Made by a program: the position numbers and the translations under genes. The notes beneath the pieces were generated by a model. It was not told the origin of the DNA. It ran no database searches and saw nothing but the letters and a program-made list of their open reading frames with translations. Positions 11,166-24,300 of a stretch of DNA of 64,000 nucleotides are shown here, piece after piece. The first letter of the stretch is position 1. Every line of letters begins with the position of its first letter. The DNA is taken from the NCBI GenBank assembly GCA_014904845.1, contig MU119202.1:496001-560000 (forward strand), written 5' to 3'. The DNA is from Acephala macrosclerotiorum (lineage: Eukaryota; Ascomycota; Leotiomycetes; Helotiales; Mollisiaceae).

Positions 11166-11222
11166 AAATAAATAAAAACGTTAATATAAAAACGTTAATA
11201 AATAAAAACGTTAATAAATATA
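11166..11222. repeat. Short tandem repeat around AAAAACGTTAATA
   Basis: The motif aaaaacgttaat occurs three times in close succession, separated by ataaat-like spacers of variable length, followed by AT-rich sequence. It is a minor local duplication inside the AT-rich block, with no sign of coding use. Confidence 0.55.
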
Positions 11223-14200
11223 AATTTGAATATAAATATTTTAAATTTTTAAATAATTGAAAATAATTTTCAAAGTACGAAAAATATTTTAAATATATAG
11301 CGTTGTATTAAGAATTTTTTATTCGTTTGAAAAATATAGATTTTATTTTATATTCGAAATCGAAAATTAAATAATATTTTCTCGAAATAATACAAAAATC
11401 TCGTTTCTATATATATTTTAATAATTTCTAATATTCAAAAATTCGATACTAAAAAAACTAAATAAATTTTTACTAAAGATTTTTAATTTATTATATAATT
11501 TGTATATAATTGTTTGAAATCGTTTAAAAAAACCTTCGATTGATTTTTTTTTATATTAATTTCAAGCGATTTTTATTATTTATTTTTATATTATTAAATA
11601 TAAAATTCGTAAAAAATATTATTATAAAAATACAAATATTAAAAAATTTAATTTTATTGATTTTTTGAAAAATAATATAATTTCGAGTAAATTATCGTTT
11701 ATTTGTTCGATTACGTATATAAATATATCGCAAATAAAATCAAATATTTATTAAAATACGAAGTAGATTATATTTTTAAAAATCAAAAAAAGTTTAATTT
11801 TTTTTTTATTTATTTAATTCCTTTTTCAAATACTTTTTTATATTTACGATATTTTTGTTAAAATTTTTCTCGTATTATTAGTATTTCAAATTCGAGTAAA
11901 TATTTTATTTTCGACGACGAATTTCGTTTTTCGATAAAAAAAACTCGTAAAAATTAATAAAAAACCGTATTGTAAAATTATTGTAATATTTTATATATTT
12001 TATATTATTCGAAACGAAATTTTTCGAGATTATATAAAAACAAAAACGATTTATATTCGACTTCGTATAAATACTAATTATTATATTTTTAATTTAATTT
12101 TATTTTTTTGAAAGTTTATTACTATTTAATATCGATATTTTTTTATTTAAAATTGTTTTTCGAGATTGATTTTGAATCGAAAAATCGTCGTATTTTTTTT
12201 TAATTTTTTCGTTATATATAAATATAATCTATAAATCTATTTTCGAACAAATATTATAATAATAAAATCTTGAAAAATTACGAAAAAATAATGAGAATTA
12301 TAAATCGAACGTAATATAAAAAGTAAAAAAATATGAACGATAATTTGCGAATAATTATAATTAATAAAAATATTATATTCGTTTGAGAAAATTGTTTTAA
12401 TTTATTATTTTAAAATAATTTTTTCGAATTTATAGTATTTTTTTTACTTTTTTTCTTTATGGACTTTACGCTAATAACAATCAATATTATATAAGCGTTT
12501 AAACTAATACGCGTACAAAGATCGAATTTTAATATTATATTATTTATATCGATTTATATTTATAATAATAAATTAATCGAGATTTGAATAATAAATATAT
12601 AAAAAAAAAAATTTTAATATTTTTACGCGAATATTAAATTTAAATTATTTGTAAAATAAATCGTTTATATTTTACTTTTAATATATAAACGATTAATTTG
12701 TTTGAAATTGAAATTAGATTATTTGTTGTATTTATTTAAATTTTCACTTTAAATTAACAATTGAATTTACAAATAAAATTTATAATTTCTTTTTATTTTT
12801 AGTATTATTTTTAGTATATTTTTATTTAATATTTTTATTTATTTTTTATTTTTTTTTTATAATTATATTCTAATTAATATTTTTTTTATTTTTTTATTTT
12901 TCGTTTAAAATACGCAATTCAAATTATTATATTTGTTCGTTTTAAATTGTATTATAATTTGTTTAATCAATATACGTCGTTTAATATAATTTTTTACGAA
13001 TATGAAAATTTTTTATTTAGTTATATATTTAATGATTTAATTGCTTTTAAAAAATATTGAAATTTAAAAATGTATTACAAAATAATAATAATTTCAATAT
13101 TAATTTTCTAATAATATTTATATTGATTTTAATTAAATTTGAAATCGAGTACAAAAAGTTTTCGTATTAATTATTTGTTTTTATTTTTAGTATCGAGTAT
13201 TAAAACGATCGATTTTTTTTTATAGAATCGATTATAGAAAAATTATATAAATTCGCTATAAATTTTAAAATTCAAAAAACGTTCGTTTTTTTTAGTAAAT
13301 TTTTTACGAAAAACAATATTTAATTTTTTTATTGTAATTATTTGATTTTAATATTATAGAAATAGAAATATATTAATAAAAACGAACGATATATACAATT
13401 CGACGTTTATTAAAATATAAACGTTTAAATAATTTTAAGTTTTGTTTTAACGAAATTCGCGATTTGAATTTATTATAATTCAATTTATATAACGTATATT
13501 AAATATAAAACTATTTTTAGTTATTATTCAAACGTAAAAAAGAAATCAAAATAGTTTTTTTTTATTGTTATAAAAATAAATAAATAAGTTTAATATTAAA
13601 ATTTATTTGAGAAATTTAATAAAATAATTGTAATTTTTGAGAAAAAATTTGTAAAAATTTAAATAAAATGCGATTATTAAAAACGATATAGAATTTTTTA
13701 TTCGTTTATTAATATATTTTGAATTGTTTTCGTTTAAAATATTGTTTTGTTTTCGAGAATATAAAAAATCAATTTTTGACGATAGATCGAAATAAAGTAA
13801 TAATAGTAAAAACTTTTTAAAAAGCGATATTTGAAAAATAATATTTGTATTAATATTAAATTAATATATAAAAATTGCAAAAAGTATTAAATTAAAAAGC
13901 GTTAATTAATTAAAAAGTATTTAAACGAATAATTTGTTTTAATAATACAATTTGTTTTAATGTTTATAAAATTCTTTTTATATGTAAACAATTTTATATA
14001 TAAATCAATTTTCAGAGTTTAACGATTTATCGATTTTTTGTTATTATAAAAGTAATTTAAAAAGAAATTATTCAAATTTAAAATTTGTTAAATATATATA
14101 ATTTTAATTTCATATATAAATAATATATAATTATTATAACTTTCGTAAATTTCAAATTAATATTATATTTCGAGTAAAGTTTTTTTTTTTAATTTGATTT

Positions 14201-17200
14201 AATTTTATTCTAATAAAATTATATTTATTTTTGTATTTAATTCGACGAAAAAAGTTTTTTCAAAAGAAAAAAATTTCTATTTATTGAACTTTTTTGAAAC
14301 GAGTATTATTTTTAATATAAATTTTTATTTAATTATTATTTTTTATTAAATTATCGAATAAATATTTATCGAAATATTATTTAAAATTGCGAGTATAAAA
14401 TAAAACTCGGAATTAAAATTTGTAACGTAGAATTTCAATTGTAATTATTTAAAATTATTAATTAAAATTTATTTAAACGTCTAAAAAAAGTTTCGATTAA
14501 AGTTATTAGATTCGAATTATTAAACGAAATTTGCGAATAAAATGGTAACGAAGTCGAGATTTGTAAATCGTATAAATTGTACGAGAAAAATAATAAAAAC
14601 AAAGTTTGTAAACGATAATAAATAAAAATCGAATTTTATTATTTGAAAGTATTAATAAAAGTAGAGGAATTTGTAGAGCGATCGAGTTTAAACTTTTAAA
14701 AGAATATTTTAAAAGTAATGAAATTTGTAAAATATAAAATATCGAGTATTTTATTTTACAAATAAAATTCGTATTTTATTTTGATAATAATTGTTTTTAG
14801 TGTTTAAACAATGAAATTAAAAAAAAGAAACGCATTTTTATTTATAAATAGAAATAGAATTTGAAAAATATTAAAAATACAATTGAGTGAATAATATAAG
14901 TAATTTTTGTATTTATAGATTTTTTTACGTTTTTAAAAACGTTATATTTCAATTTTAATTACTATATATTAATTTTCAATTTCGTATTACGTTATTTGAA
15001 TTTTAATCTTTGTTTTTTTTTTAATATAATAATAGTATCGTTTATTTAATTAACGATTGTATTTATATATAAAAATAAATTTTTAACGTTTTTTATTTTT
15101 AATTTTTTTGTTTTTAATTTAAAAAATTTCGTAAATTTAAATTTCATTTGTTTTATCGTATTAATATTAATTTCGAAGTCGTTTTTTTCATTTGCAAAAG
15201 TTTTAAATTCGTTTATTTTTTGCGATATTTGAAATATATTGTAAATTACATCGATGAAATTTATTCTCGTAATAGAATATTAATAGATCAAAACGCGTCG
15301 TCAAAAAAATATATATTTGTTGTAAGATTGAAATCTATTGATAAATTTTTCGAATCGCGATTGTTAAAAATTTTCAATAAAATACAAATTTTTATTAATA
15401 AAATTTAAACACGTAATATCGCTTTAAAAATAATAAATCGATATTTATATTTTTTCAATTGAACGAATAGAATTTACGAGCGTTTTTTGAAAAAAACGAC
15501 TCGAGAAAAAAAATACTATTTATAATATTAATTTCGATTCGTTTAATTCGATTTACAATAATTTGATAAAATTTTGAATTAGTAAATTATAATCAAATTC
15601 ACGGTTCGATAATATTGTATAAATTGTTAAAGACGATATTTTTAACCAGTTTTGAAAGGGAAATAACTTTGTTTTTTTGAACGAAAAAAACTCGAATAAA
15701 AAATTGAATTACGAACGATAATTTTTTTCGAAATTTTTTTTAAAAAGTAATAAACTTGTTATTACAACGAACGATTATATACAAAAATATAGTAATATAA
15801 AAATTACGACAATTTGAATATAATTATAAGATTTTAAGTTTTCAATAAAATATAGTATCGATAACGAGATATATTTTCAGATTATTAAATTGAGTTTTCG
15901 TGAGATAAACGTAATTTGGATTGAATAATAGAAATTTTATATATAGAAATTAAAAATTATTAGATTTGCGTAAAACTTTAATTATATTCGAAATAATTAT
16001 TTATAAAGTTTTAAAAGATTGAAAAAAATTATTAATTTACAAAGTTTAAATTAATTTTTTTTATTCGTAATTATATTTACAATTTCAATTGTTTATATTA
16101 TATTTTTCGAAATAAATATCGAATTATATTTGTTCGATTTTGAGATAATATGCGCGTATATTTTCACGAGTTTTATTTTAGTATTTTTTCGATTTTTATT
16201 TTGAATTTTGTTTTTAGTATAATAAAAAATAAATAATTTTTAATCGAATTTTATTTATTACGATTTGTAGAATTGTATTAAAAATAAATTCGAAATATTA
16301 TTAATTTGATAAAAATTGTAATTATAAAAGTTTAAAACGCAATCGTAGATAATTAAAATAATAAAAAACTTTTTATTTCGATACTTTAAAATACTAATAA
16401 TACAAACGCTCAAAAAATAGAAAAGTAAATTAATAAAGAAATAAAAAGTAAATTAAATCGATAATATATTTATATAAAGTGAATTAATATTATACGACGA
16501 TAAAAAAAACGAATTTTAATTATTATATTTATTTTAATCGTTAATAAATTTAATACTTTGAAAAAACGAATTAAAAAAAGAATATTATATTATAACGTAT
16601 TTAAAATTCGTTTATTCGTTTTTTTAATTGATTTTTTAACGAATTTTTATTAATATATTTGCAATTTTTTTCGAAATTTAAAAAAACGTAAATAAAAATT
16701 TGTCAAAAAATAAAAATATTATTTCGTTTTAATAATTTTTTATACGTACATACGATATTCCACGATAATAAAAAAAGAAAATACAAAATAAAACGCGATT
16801 AAAACTTCGAATTTTAATATTTTTCATTGAATTTTTTTTAATAATCATTTAATTATTATTATTTCTATACGAGAACGCAATATAAATACTTGTTTTTATA
16901 TTAATAAAAAACTTTTAATACGTTTTTTAAAATTGAAAATAGTTATTTTATTTTTTTTTTTATTAAAATTTATAATTATTATACGTAAAATAATACGTTT
17001 CGCGAACTTCGAAAATACTTTAAATAAAGTGTAATTTTTATTATCAATTTTATTACAATTAATAAATTAGAAATTTAATTATTAAATTACTATTTTTTTT
17101 TTTTTTTTTTATTATTATTTCGATTTCTTAAATATTACAAATTTTTACGTAGTATTATACGATTTGTATTTTCGTATATTGAAATCGATAGATTTTAACG

Positions 17201-20200
17201 AAATTGATTTATTTAAAAATTAATTAAAACGAATTAATTTATATTGGTAATAAAATATATCGATAATAATATTTTATATTATTAAATTTATTCAATTTTA
17301 GTTTATTAATTTAAATATCGATAATAGTATATATTGATTAAATATACAATTTGTATTTCAAGTATTTTATTTTTTTTATATTAATATAATTCGAATTTGT
17401 ATCAAATATTACAATTGGAATCTTATTATTACTATAATCTATTGAAACGATATTTTATAGATTTGTTTTTTTATTTTTTTCAATTAAAATTTAAATTTTA
17501 ATAATATTAAAAAATCGAATTTTTTTTATTCTCTCGTTTTGTATTATATAAAAATTTCTTCGAAAATAAATATTATTACTTTCTCTAGAAAATATTACCA
17601 CTTTTAAAAACGTATTTTATTTTTGTTTTTAATCAAATATTTTTGATTTCGTTTATTATCGTTATTGAAATCGTTAATTAATTATTTTTTTTTGAATTGA
17701 TTTTAATGTAAATAATTCAATAAAAAAATTCATCGAAAAAATATTACTAATCATATTTTCAAACAAAAAATTTATATAAATAAATTTAATAGTTTTTTTT
17801 TTACTAATATAATATTACTAATAATAATTCATAATATTAAACTCTTGAAAACAAACGATATTCTTTTTAATAATTACGATTTTTATTTTTTGAATCGAAT
17901 TTTCGACTAATTTCAATTATTATCAATTAAATTCTAATTTTCATTTAATTAAATTATTAATAATATTGTTTTACTCGTAATCGGATTTTTTTATTTAAAA
18001 TTTTAATTCGTCGATTTTTAATAACGTTTTATTTTCAATTTTATTTTATAAACATTTTTCGTTTTTTTAATCTAATAACAATTAATTTTTTTAAAATCTT
18101 ATAACGATCTTTAAAATTACTATACAAACTTTATATAATACTTGAAACAATCGTACGTTTTAATTTAATAATTAATATTTTTGAATTATTTTTTTAAATT
18201 TCGAATCATATATTACTTTACAAAGTTACATCGAAATTTCAATTAATCGACAATTTTAATTTAATAAACATTTTTCGCGAATTAATTTATTAAAATTTAA
18301 AATATTTATTATTTACAAAATCATTTATTAAATCCAAACAACGTTCAATTATTTCAATCTAATAATAATAACAAATATATTTTATTTATATTATTTTTAT
18401 TTAATAATTTATAATCGCATTTTAATTACTATAATAACAATTTTATTATTACGCTCGTTAATTTATCTTCGATTTTGATCAAATATTTCTTTTTTTTTTT
18501 CGCAATTTTAATATTTTATTTCTATATTCAATTACTAATACTAAATAATATAAATGAAAACGAAAATAATTTATTTAATACAAAAAAATAACTCGAACGT
18601 AAAATTTAATATATTAAACAAAATATAATATAACTTGAAAAAAAGTAATAATAATTGCGTAATCAAATCCAAAGAATAAAAAAAAGTCTTATTATTGAAT
18701 TTCAAAATAATAAACGTACGAACAAATATTATAATTTAAATAAAATTTTATATATACAAAAATATATTAAATATTAAAAATTTAATTAATAAAATTCTTA
18801 ATTCAATTTTTAATATTAGTATAATTATCAATTTTCAATAACAAATTTTCAATTAATCAATTTATCAATATATCAATTATTAAAAATTATTAAAATTTCT
18901 ATATTTTATAATTAATTTCATTTAATATACAAAAAGTATTAAATTGGAAAAAAAAAAATTTAACGCGTACAAAAACGCAATCTTTAAAAATATTTAAAAT
19001 AATTGAAAATTGAATATAAAATAAAAATTATTTTTATAATACATTTATAAAATGAAATTTATACAAATACTATACAAATTATTATTCGAATAAATTTTTC
19101 TATCGTCGCGATTCTACGTTTAAATTATTTAATTTTATTTTCATTTTCAATTTTTCGATATTCATATAATTTATTTATTTTCAAGAAATTCTATTTATAG
19201 TACTTTTTTTACTCTAATTACTTATTCTCTTTTCGAATACAACAATTCTATTCTATTACTACTCGATATAAACTCGCGAGATTTTCAACAAAAATTAATA
19301 TAATTATTAATCGTCGATTTTTTAATTTAATTTAATATAATAAACGTAAAAAACGAAAATTCTTTAACGAAAAACGTAAATAAATAAATATACGAAATAA
19401 ATTAATATATTTTGTATAATTAAACAATTATTAAAAAAAACAAATTAATTATTATTAACGTTTATTAACGATTTTAAATAATATTTACTACGAGAAAATT
19501 TTTATATAAAAAACCAAAAAATAATATTTTAATTTTCAATTTCGATAAAATTTAAAAATAAATTTTATAATAATTTTATTTAAAATCAATTATTGATTTC
19601 GTAAAAAAAATTTTAATATTATTAAAAAATTTAAAAACATTTAAAATAGTTTTATTTTATAATTTATTTTATTAATTATAATTTATTTTAACTTTGAAAT
19701 ATTTTTCATATATTATTAATTTATAATTGATATTGAAAGTAATAAATTATATACAATAATTAAATTTTGTATTAAAATTATTTTTATATCGAATTATTTT
19801 ATAAATTTTTAGATTTAAAAAATGTTCAAAGATTTATTAAAATTGGAAAAAAAGTAAAAAAGTAATATTATTATCGTTTAAAATTTATTTGTTTAAAAAT
19901 ATTTAAAGTTTATATAATTTCGATTTTCGTAATATTTTTAGTATTATTCTCGTTATATTATAAGTATTTTGTACGATTCAATTTTAATAAAATTGATTTA
20001 ATATTAATAAAATTTTATTTACAAATCGACGATTTGAAAATGTTTAAACGAAAATACAATTAAAAAAAAATAAATTAAAAACTACGAAAAATTAAACGTA
20101 GAAATCGAAAAAGAAATCGTAGAAATCGAAATGCGTATAAAAAATAGTTTCGAAAACGATACAAAGAATTGATTAAAAAATCGATTCAAGTATTGAAATA

Positions 20201-20219
20201 CTAAGAAAAATAGAAAAGG

Positions 20220-20395
20220 TTTCTAATTATTATAAATTACGTGTATTGTAGTAAAGTTGAGTAATAGTATTGTCGATTCGCATTAGACTAGTCTGGCACG
20301 TAATCTGTTTCTGGATATAAGAGATCTAGTATCTTGTAATTCTAGAAAACAAAAGAGCATCTTTTGCCTTTTTACAGTATACTACGAGAATTCGA
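20220..20395. repeat. Short island of ordinary composition, possible solo LTR or MITE
   Basis: About 170 bases stand out from the surrounding AT-rich DNA by having GG, GC and CC steps (for example ctagtctggcacgtaatctg). The left part contains TTGTAGTAAAG at about 20,246-20,256 and the right part CTTTTTACAG at about 20,367-20,376, an imperfect inverted pair. A TATA-like gatataag lies in the middle. The size, near-inverted ends and TATA-like element would suit a solo LTR or a small non-autonomous element too short or too unique to be mutated by RIP. I cannot assign a family. Confidence 0.35.
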
Positions 20396-21113
20396 AAATT
20401 TAAATTTTTTTTCAATTAATAAAAAAAATATTATATTTTGAATTGATTTTATAGAATTATCGTTAAATGTATTAAATTTATATAATTATTAATTTTAGTA
20501 TTTTTTAAAATTAATTAAATGTTTAAAAAAATCGATATAATTAGAAAATTAATAATAATAAAATATTAATATTAATAAAATTCGAATATTCAATTTATTT
20601 TTATTTTTATTTCGTTTTATAAAAAGTTATATTCGTTATTAATACGATTGTTTTTTTGATTTTTTATTAAAAAACTTATAAATTTTTCAAAGTCGATACA
20701 ATTTTTAAAAAAATTCGTATATATTTTTAAAAAGAGTTTTTTTAATTTATTATACATTATATTTTTTATAATAAGTTTTATAATTAGTTTTATTATAATA
20801 TTGAAAATTTTTATATTTTTATTTATTTTAATTATCGTAAAATCGCTTTTTATTCGTTTTTATAAATATATTTTTAATTTCTTTTTTATGAATTTTAAAT
20901 TTACTTTTGTAGTATTTTATAAATTCGTTGTTTTTATTTTAATTTATATTAGTATTATTTTTTTTATTTGCGTTTTTATTATTATTGTTTAATATTATTT
21001 TAATATTTGCGTTTTATTTAATATTATTAAAAATCGAAAATATTTTTTTATTGTTATATTGCGTTTGATTTTTATAATCGTCGATTTTTATATTTGTTTT
21101 AAAAAGTATTATT

Positions 21114-21346
21114 CGTTTTGAAAAATATAATAATATATTGTTTTTTCGTTTTGAAAAATATAGTAATATATTGTTTTTTCGTTTTGAGAAGTATATTGAT
21201 ATATTGCGTATTAATATATCGTTTTTTCGTTTTAAAAAATATAATAATATATCGCGTATTAATATATCGTTTTTTCGTTTTATAAAATGTAGTAATATAT
21301 CGTTTTTTCGTTTTGAAAAATGTATTAATATATCGTTTTTTCGTGG
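21114..21346 (+). repeat. 33-bp minisatellite with in-frame 48-bp variant units
   Basis: The landmark cgtttt recurs at 21,114, 21,147, 21,180, 21,228, 21,276, 21,309 and 21,342, giving spacings of 33, 33, 48, 48, 33 and 33 bases. The two 48-base units carry an extra 15 bases (gcgtattaatatatc-like). All spacings are multiples of three, so a plus-strand frame (21,138-21,437, 99 codons) reads through with an 11- or 16-residue repeat of the type FFRFEKYSNI and FFRFEKCINI. Whether this was once a protein repeat or is a chance property of the unit length is unclear. Confidence 0.8.
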
Positions 21347-24300
21347 ATTATATTATTTTATTTACTTTTTTTATCGATTTAATTATAAATTGTGTATTTG
21401 TATTATCGAACAAATTATTGTATTAAAGAATTTATAGATCTAATTATTAAATCGATCGTTTGATTGTAATATTTTTTTATAATTCGTAATCGTAATTTTC
21501 GAATTTATTTATTTAATAATAAATATCGTTTAATTGAAATTTATTTTTGTAAATTAAATTTTATTGAAATAAATTAATAATATATAGTTTTTCTATTTTC
21601 AATTAAAATGTAATAATATTTTTATTATAATAAATATTAGTTTAAAACAATATATATTGAAATTTGTAATTAAAAAAATCAATTTATTATTTTTTAAACT
21701 ATTTGCGTATTTTGAATTTTAATTCGCATATATTAATAAAATTGTTATTTTTGTATTCGCGTAAAAAGTAATTAAAAATATTGTAAATCCCAATAAAAAT
21801 ATATATGTTTTTCGATATAAAATTGAATTTTTTGTTTTTTTGTTTATTAATTTAAATAGAAATGTTTTAAACGTAAAATTGATATTAGTATTGTAAATTA
21901 TAATAATATTTGATATTGAGATTTTGTATTTGAGTACGAATATTATAATAAATATTAAAAAAGTATTGATCGATTTATGAATTTTCTATATTAAAATAAT
22001 AATAAAACGTATTTTTATTATAAAATTAAAAAATTATAATATTAGTACTAAAAACGAAAAATGATATTTTTAGTATAATTTGTATAATTGTTAAAATATT
22101 ATTATTATTATTTGATATAATTAATTTTATATTTATATAATATTATTAATAATTTTAATATTTTAATTAAAAATCGCAAAAAGAAAACGAAAAATCATTT
22201 TAAATAATTCGCTATTTTCGAGTAAAATTTAAAAAGTTTGTATTTTAATTACAAATTTCACAGAATATAAACAATAAAAAATCCTTTTAAACAATTTATA
22301 TTTTTTATTTAATACGATTCGTTGTTTGTAATCGATATAATATTTTTATTAAATTTAATACAAATATCGAATAATATAAAAAAATATTATTTCGTTAATA
22401 ATTATAAATTTTTATTTTTATTTTTCTAATTTAAAAATATGTACCTATAGTAATTTTCTTTAAACGAATCGTATATCGTAATATATATCGAAAAAAATTA
22501 TATAATCGAAATTTGCAATTTAAAAAAAATTATTAACGTTCGTTTGAAATTATTAAAAAAGTATAATTATAAATTACGTATCGAATAAAAATTTGTTTGA
22601 ATTCGAACAAAATATAATAACTTTGTTTAACGTAATAAAAAAGTATAAAAAGCAATTAAATCAATTTAAAGTATTATATATCGTAATTACGTATTGTATT
22701 AAAGAATTTTTATTTTTATATAAATTAATATAATATGAAAACGAGTATTCGTATCGAGTATTATAAATAGTAATTAAATAATGTTTAAATTTAGTTTTAA
22801 TTATTATTATAAAAACGTATTTTGAAACAAAGTATAAATTTTAAATAATTAATATTATTGAATATTTAAAAAAAATTTGATTTTCAAAAATGTTAATTTG
22901 ATTAAAATTAAAAAGTTTTTTTTAGTAAATTATTTGTAATAATTGAATATTTAAATATATTGAAATATTTAATTAAAAAGATTTACGTAAAAAAATATAA
23001 TATTTGATTAAATATATTTGATTTGAAAGCAATTATAATTGCTTATTATATCGTTTGATAAAATTTGATTTTTTTGTAAAATTACAAATCGTATATAATA
23101 AAAAAAGTCCAATTATAAATATAATTGAAAATTATATTCGATACTAAAAATCAAAATAAATAGTATTATAAATTCGATTTAATATAATAAAACAATAAAT
23201 CTCGTTTTAATACTAAATTAAAAAAGCGACAAAATTAAATACTATTAAAATAAATACTATTAAATATATAATAAGACTTTTGTATATTATAATTTAAAAG
23301 TATACAAACAAAATCAAAAATAAATAATTGTAATAAATAGTAAATCAATAGTACGAAAAAATTGTATTTAATAAATTTAATAAAAAAAACGCGTATTATT
23401 ATAATAATAATATAAAGTATTTATACAAAAAAAATATAATAATAAAAATTAAACGTTAAAATTCGATTTTCGATTTAATGTATTTGAAAAATAAACAATT
23501 TCGTATAAAGCGTATAATTTCCAATTTAAATAAATAATTTATTGAATTTATTGATTCGTAAGTCTTTTTTTTTTATACACAAAAATATTCTTTTCCAAAG
23601 AATCGAAGTAATTTCTAACGCTATCGTATTATTTGTTTTTTGAAATCGAATATATATCGTTAAACGACAATATTTTAATACTTATTTTTCGTTTACATAT
23701 AATAATACTATTTTTGAAATATTAATCAACGTATAATAAATATTTATTACAAAATCCCAAGATATTTTATTATATATTAATACGAGATTTCAATACTATT
23801 ATTGAAAAACTTATAACGCGAAAATGAAAAATGTATTTTGTAAAAATTGTAAAATCGAACGATTATTAAATTCAATTCAAAGAGAAAAATATTACAAAGT
23901 CTAAAAAAATTAAAAAAACGAAATATACAATCGCATAAAATCAATTTGTAGAATATTATAAACAAATTAATTTTTGAAATATTAGAAATTAATAAAATAT
24001 ATAATTTGTAATTTCAAATTTTAAATGTAATATAATACGAATTATTCGTTCAAAAAATTCGATTTTATATATTTTATTAAAATTTTATTCGTTGTATTTA
24101 CGAAAAATGAAAAATATAAAAAAAGTTTTATTTAACGAATAATACAATTTGTATTATAAACGGAAAACGTAAAATGTATATTTTATTAATAATTTTATAC
24201 GATCAATAATCAAAAAAATAGAAATAAAAATCGCAATTATTATAAAAATAGTTTGCAATCAATAATTATATTACGATGACTATTTCAAATTCGAATATTT

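Larger units (their letters stand above)
8208..20219. other. AT-rich RIP-type isochore, no intact gene
   Basis: About 12 kb composed almost wholly of A and T. CC and GG are nearly absent, and surviving C lies largely in CpG (tcg, acg). No open frame exceeds about 90 codons; the longest is 15,148-15,408 (+, 86 codons), which I do not recognise. This is consistent with transposon-derived DNA erased by RIP. Local items inside it (poly-T, a short tandem repeat) are listed separately. Otherwise I see nothing interpretable. Confidence 0.8.

Noticed and set aside
20801..20992. 63-codon hydrophobic frame resembling a small membrane protein
   Set aside because: Phe/Ile/Tyr content is what T-rich sequence produces; no start context or homology is visible.
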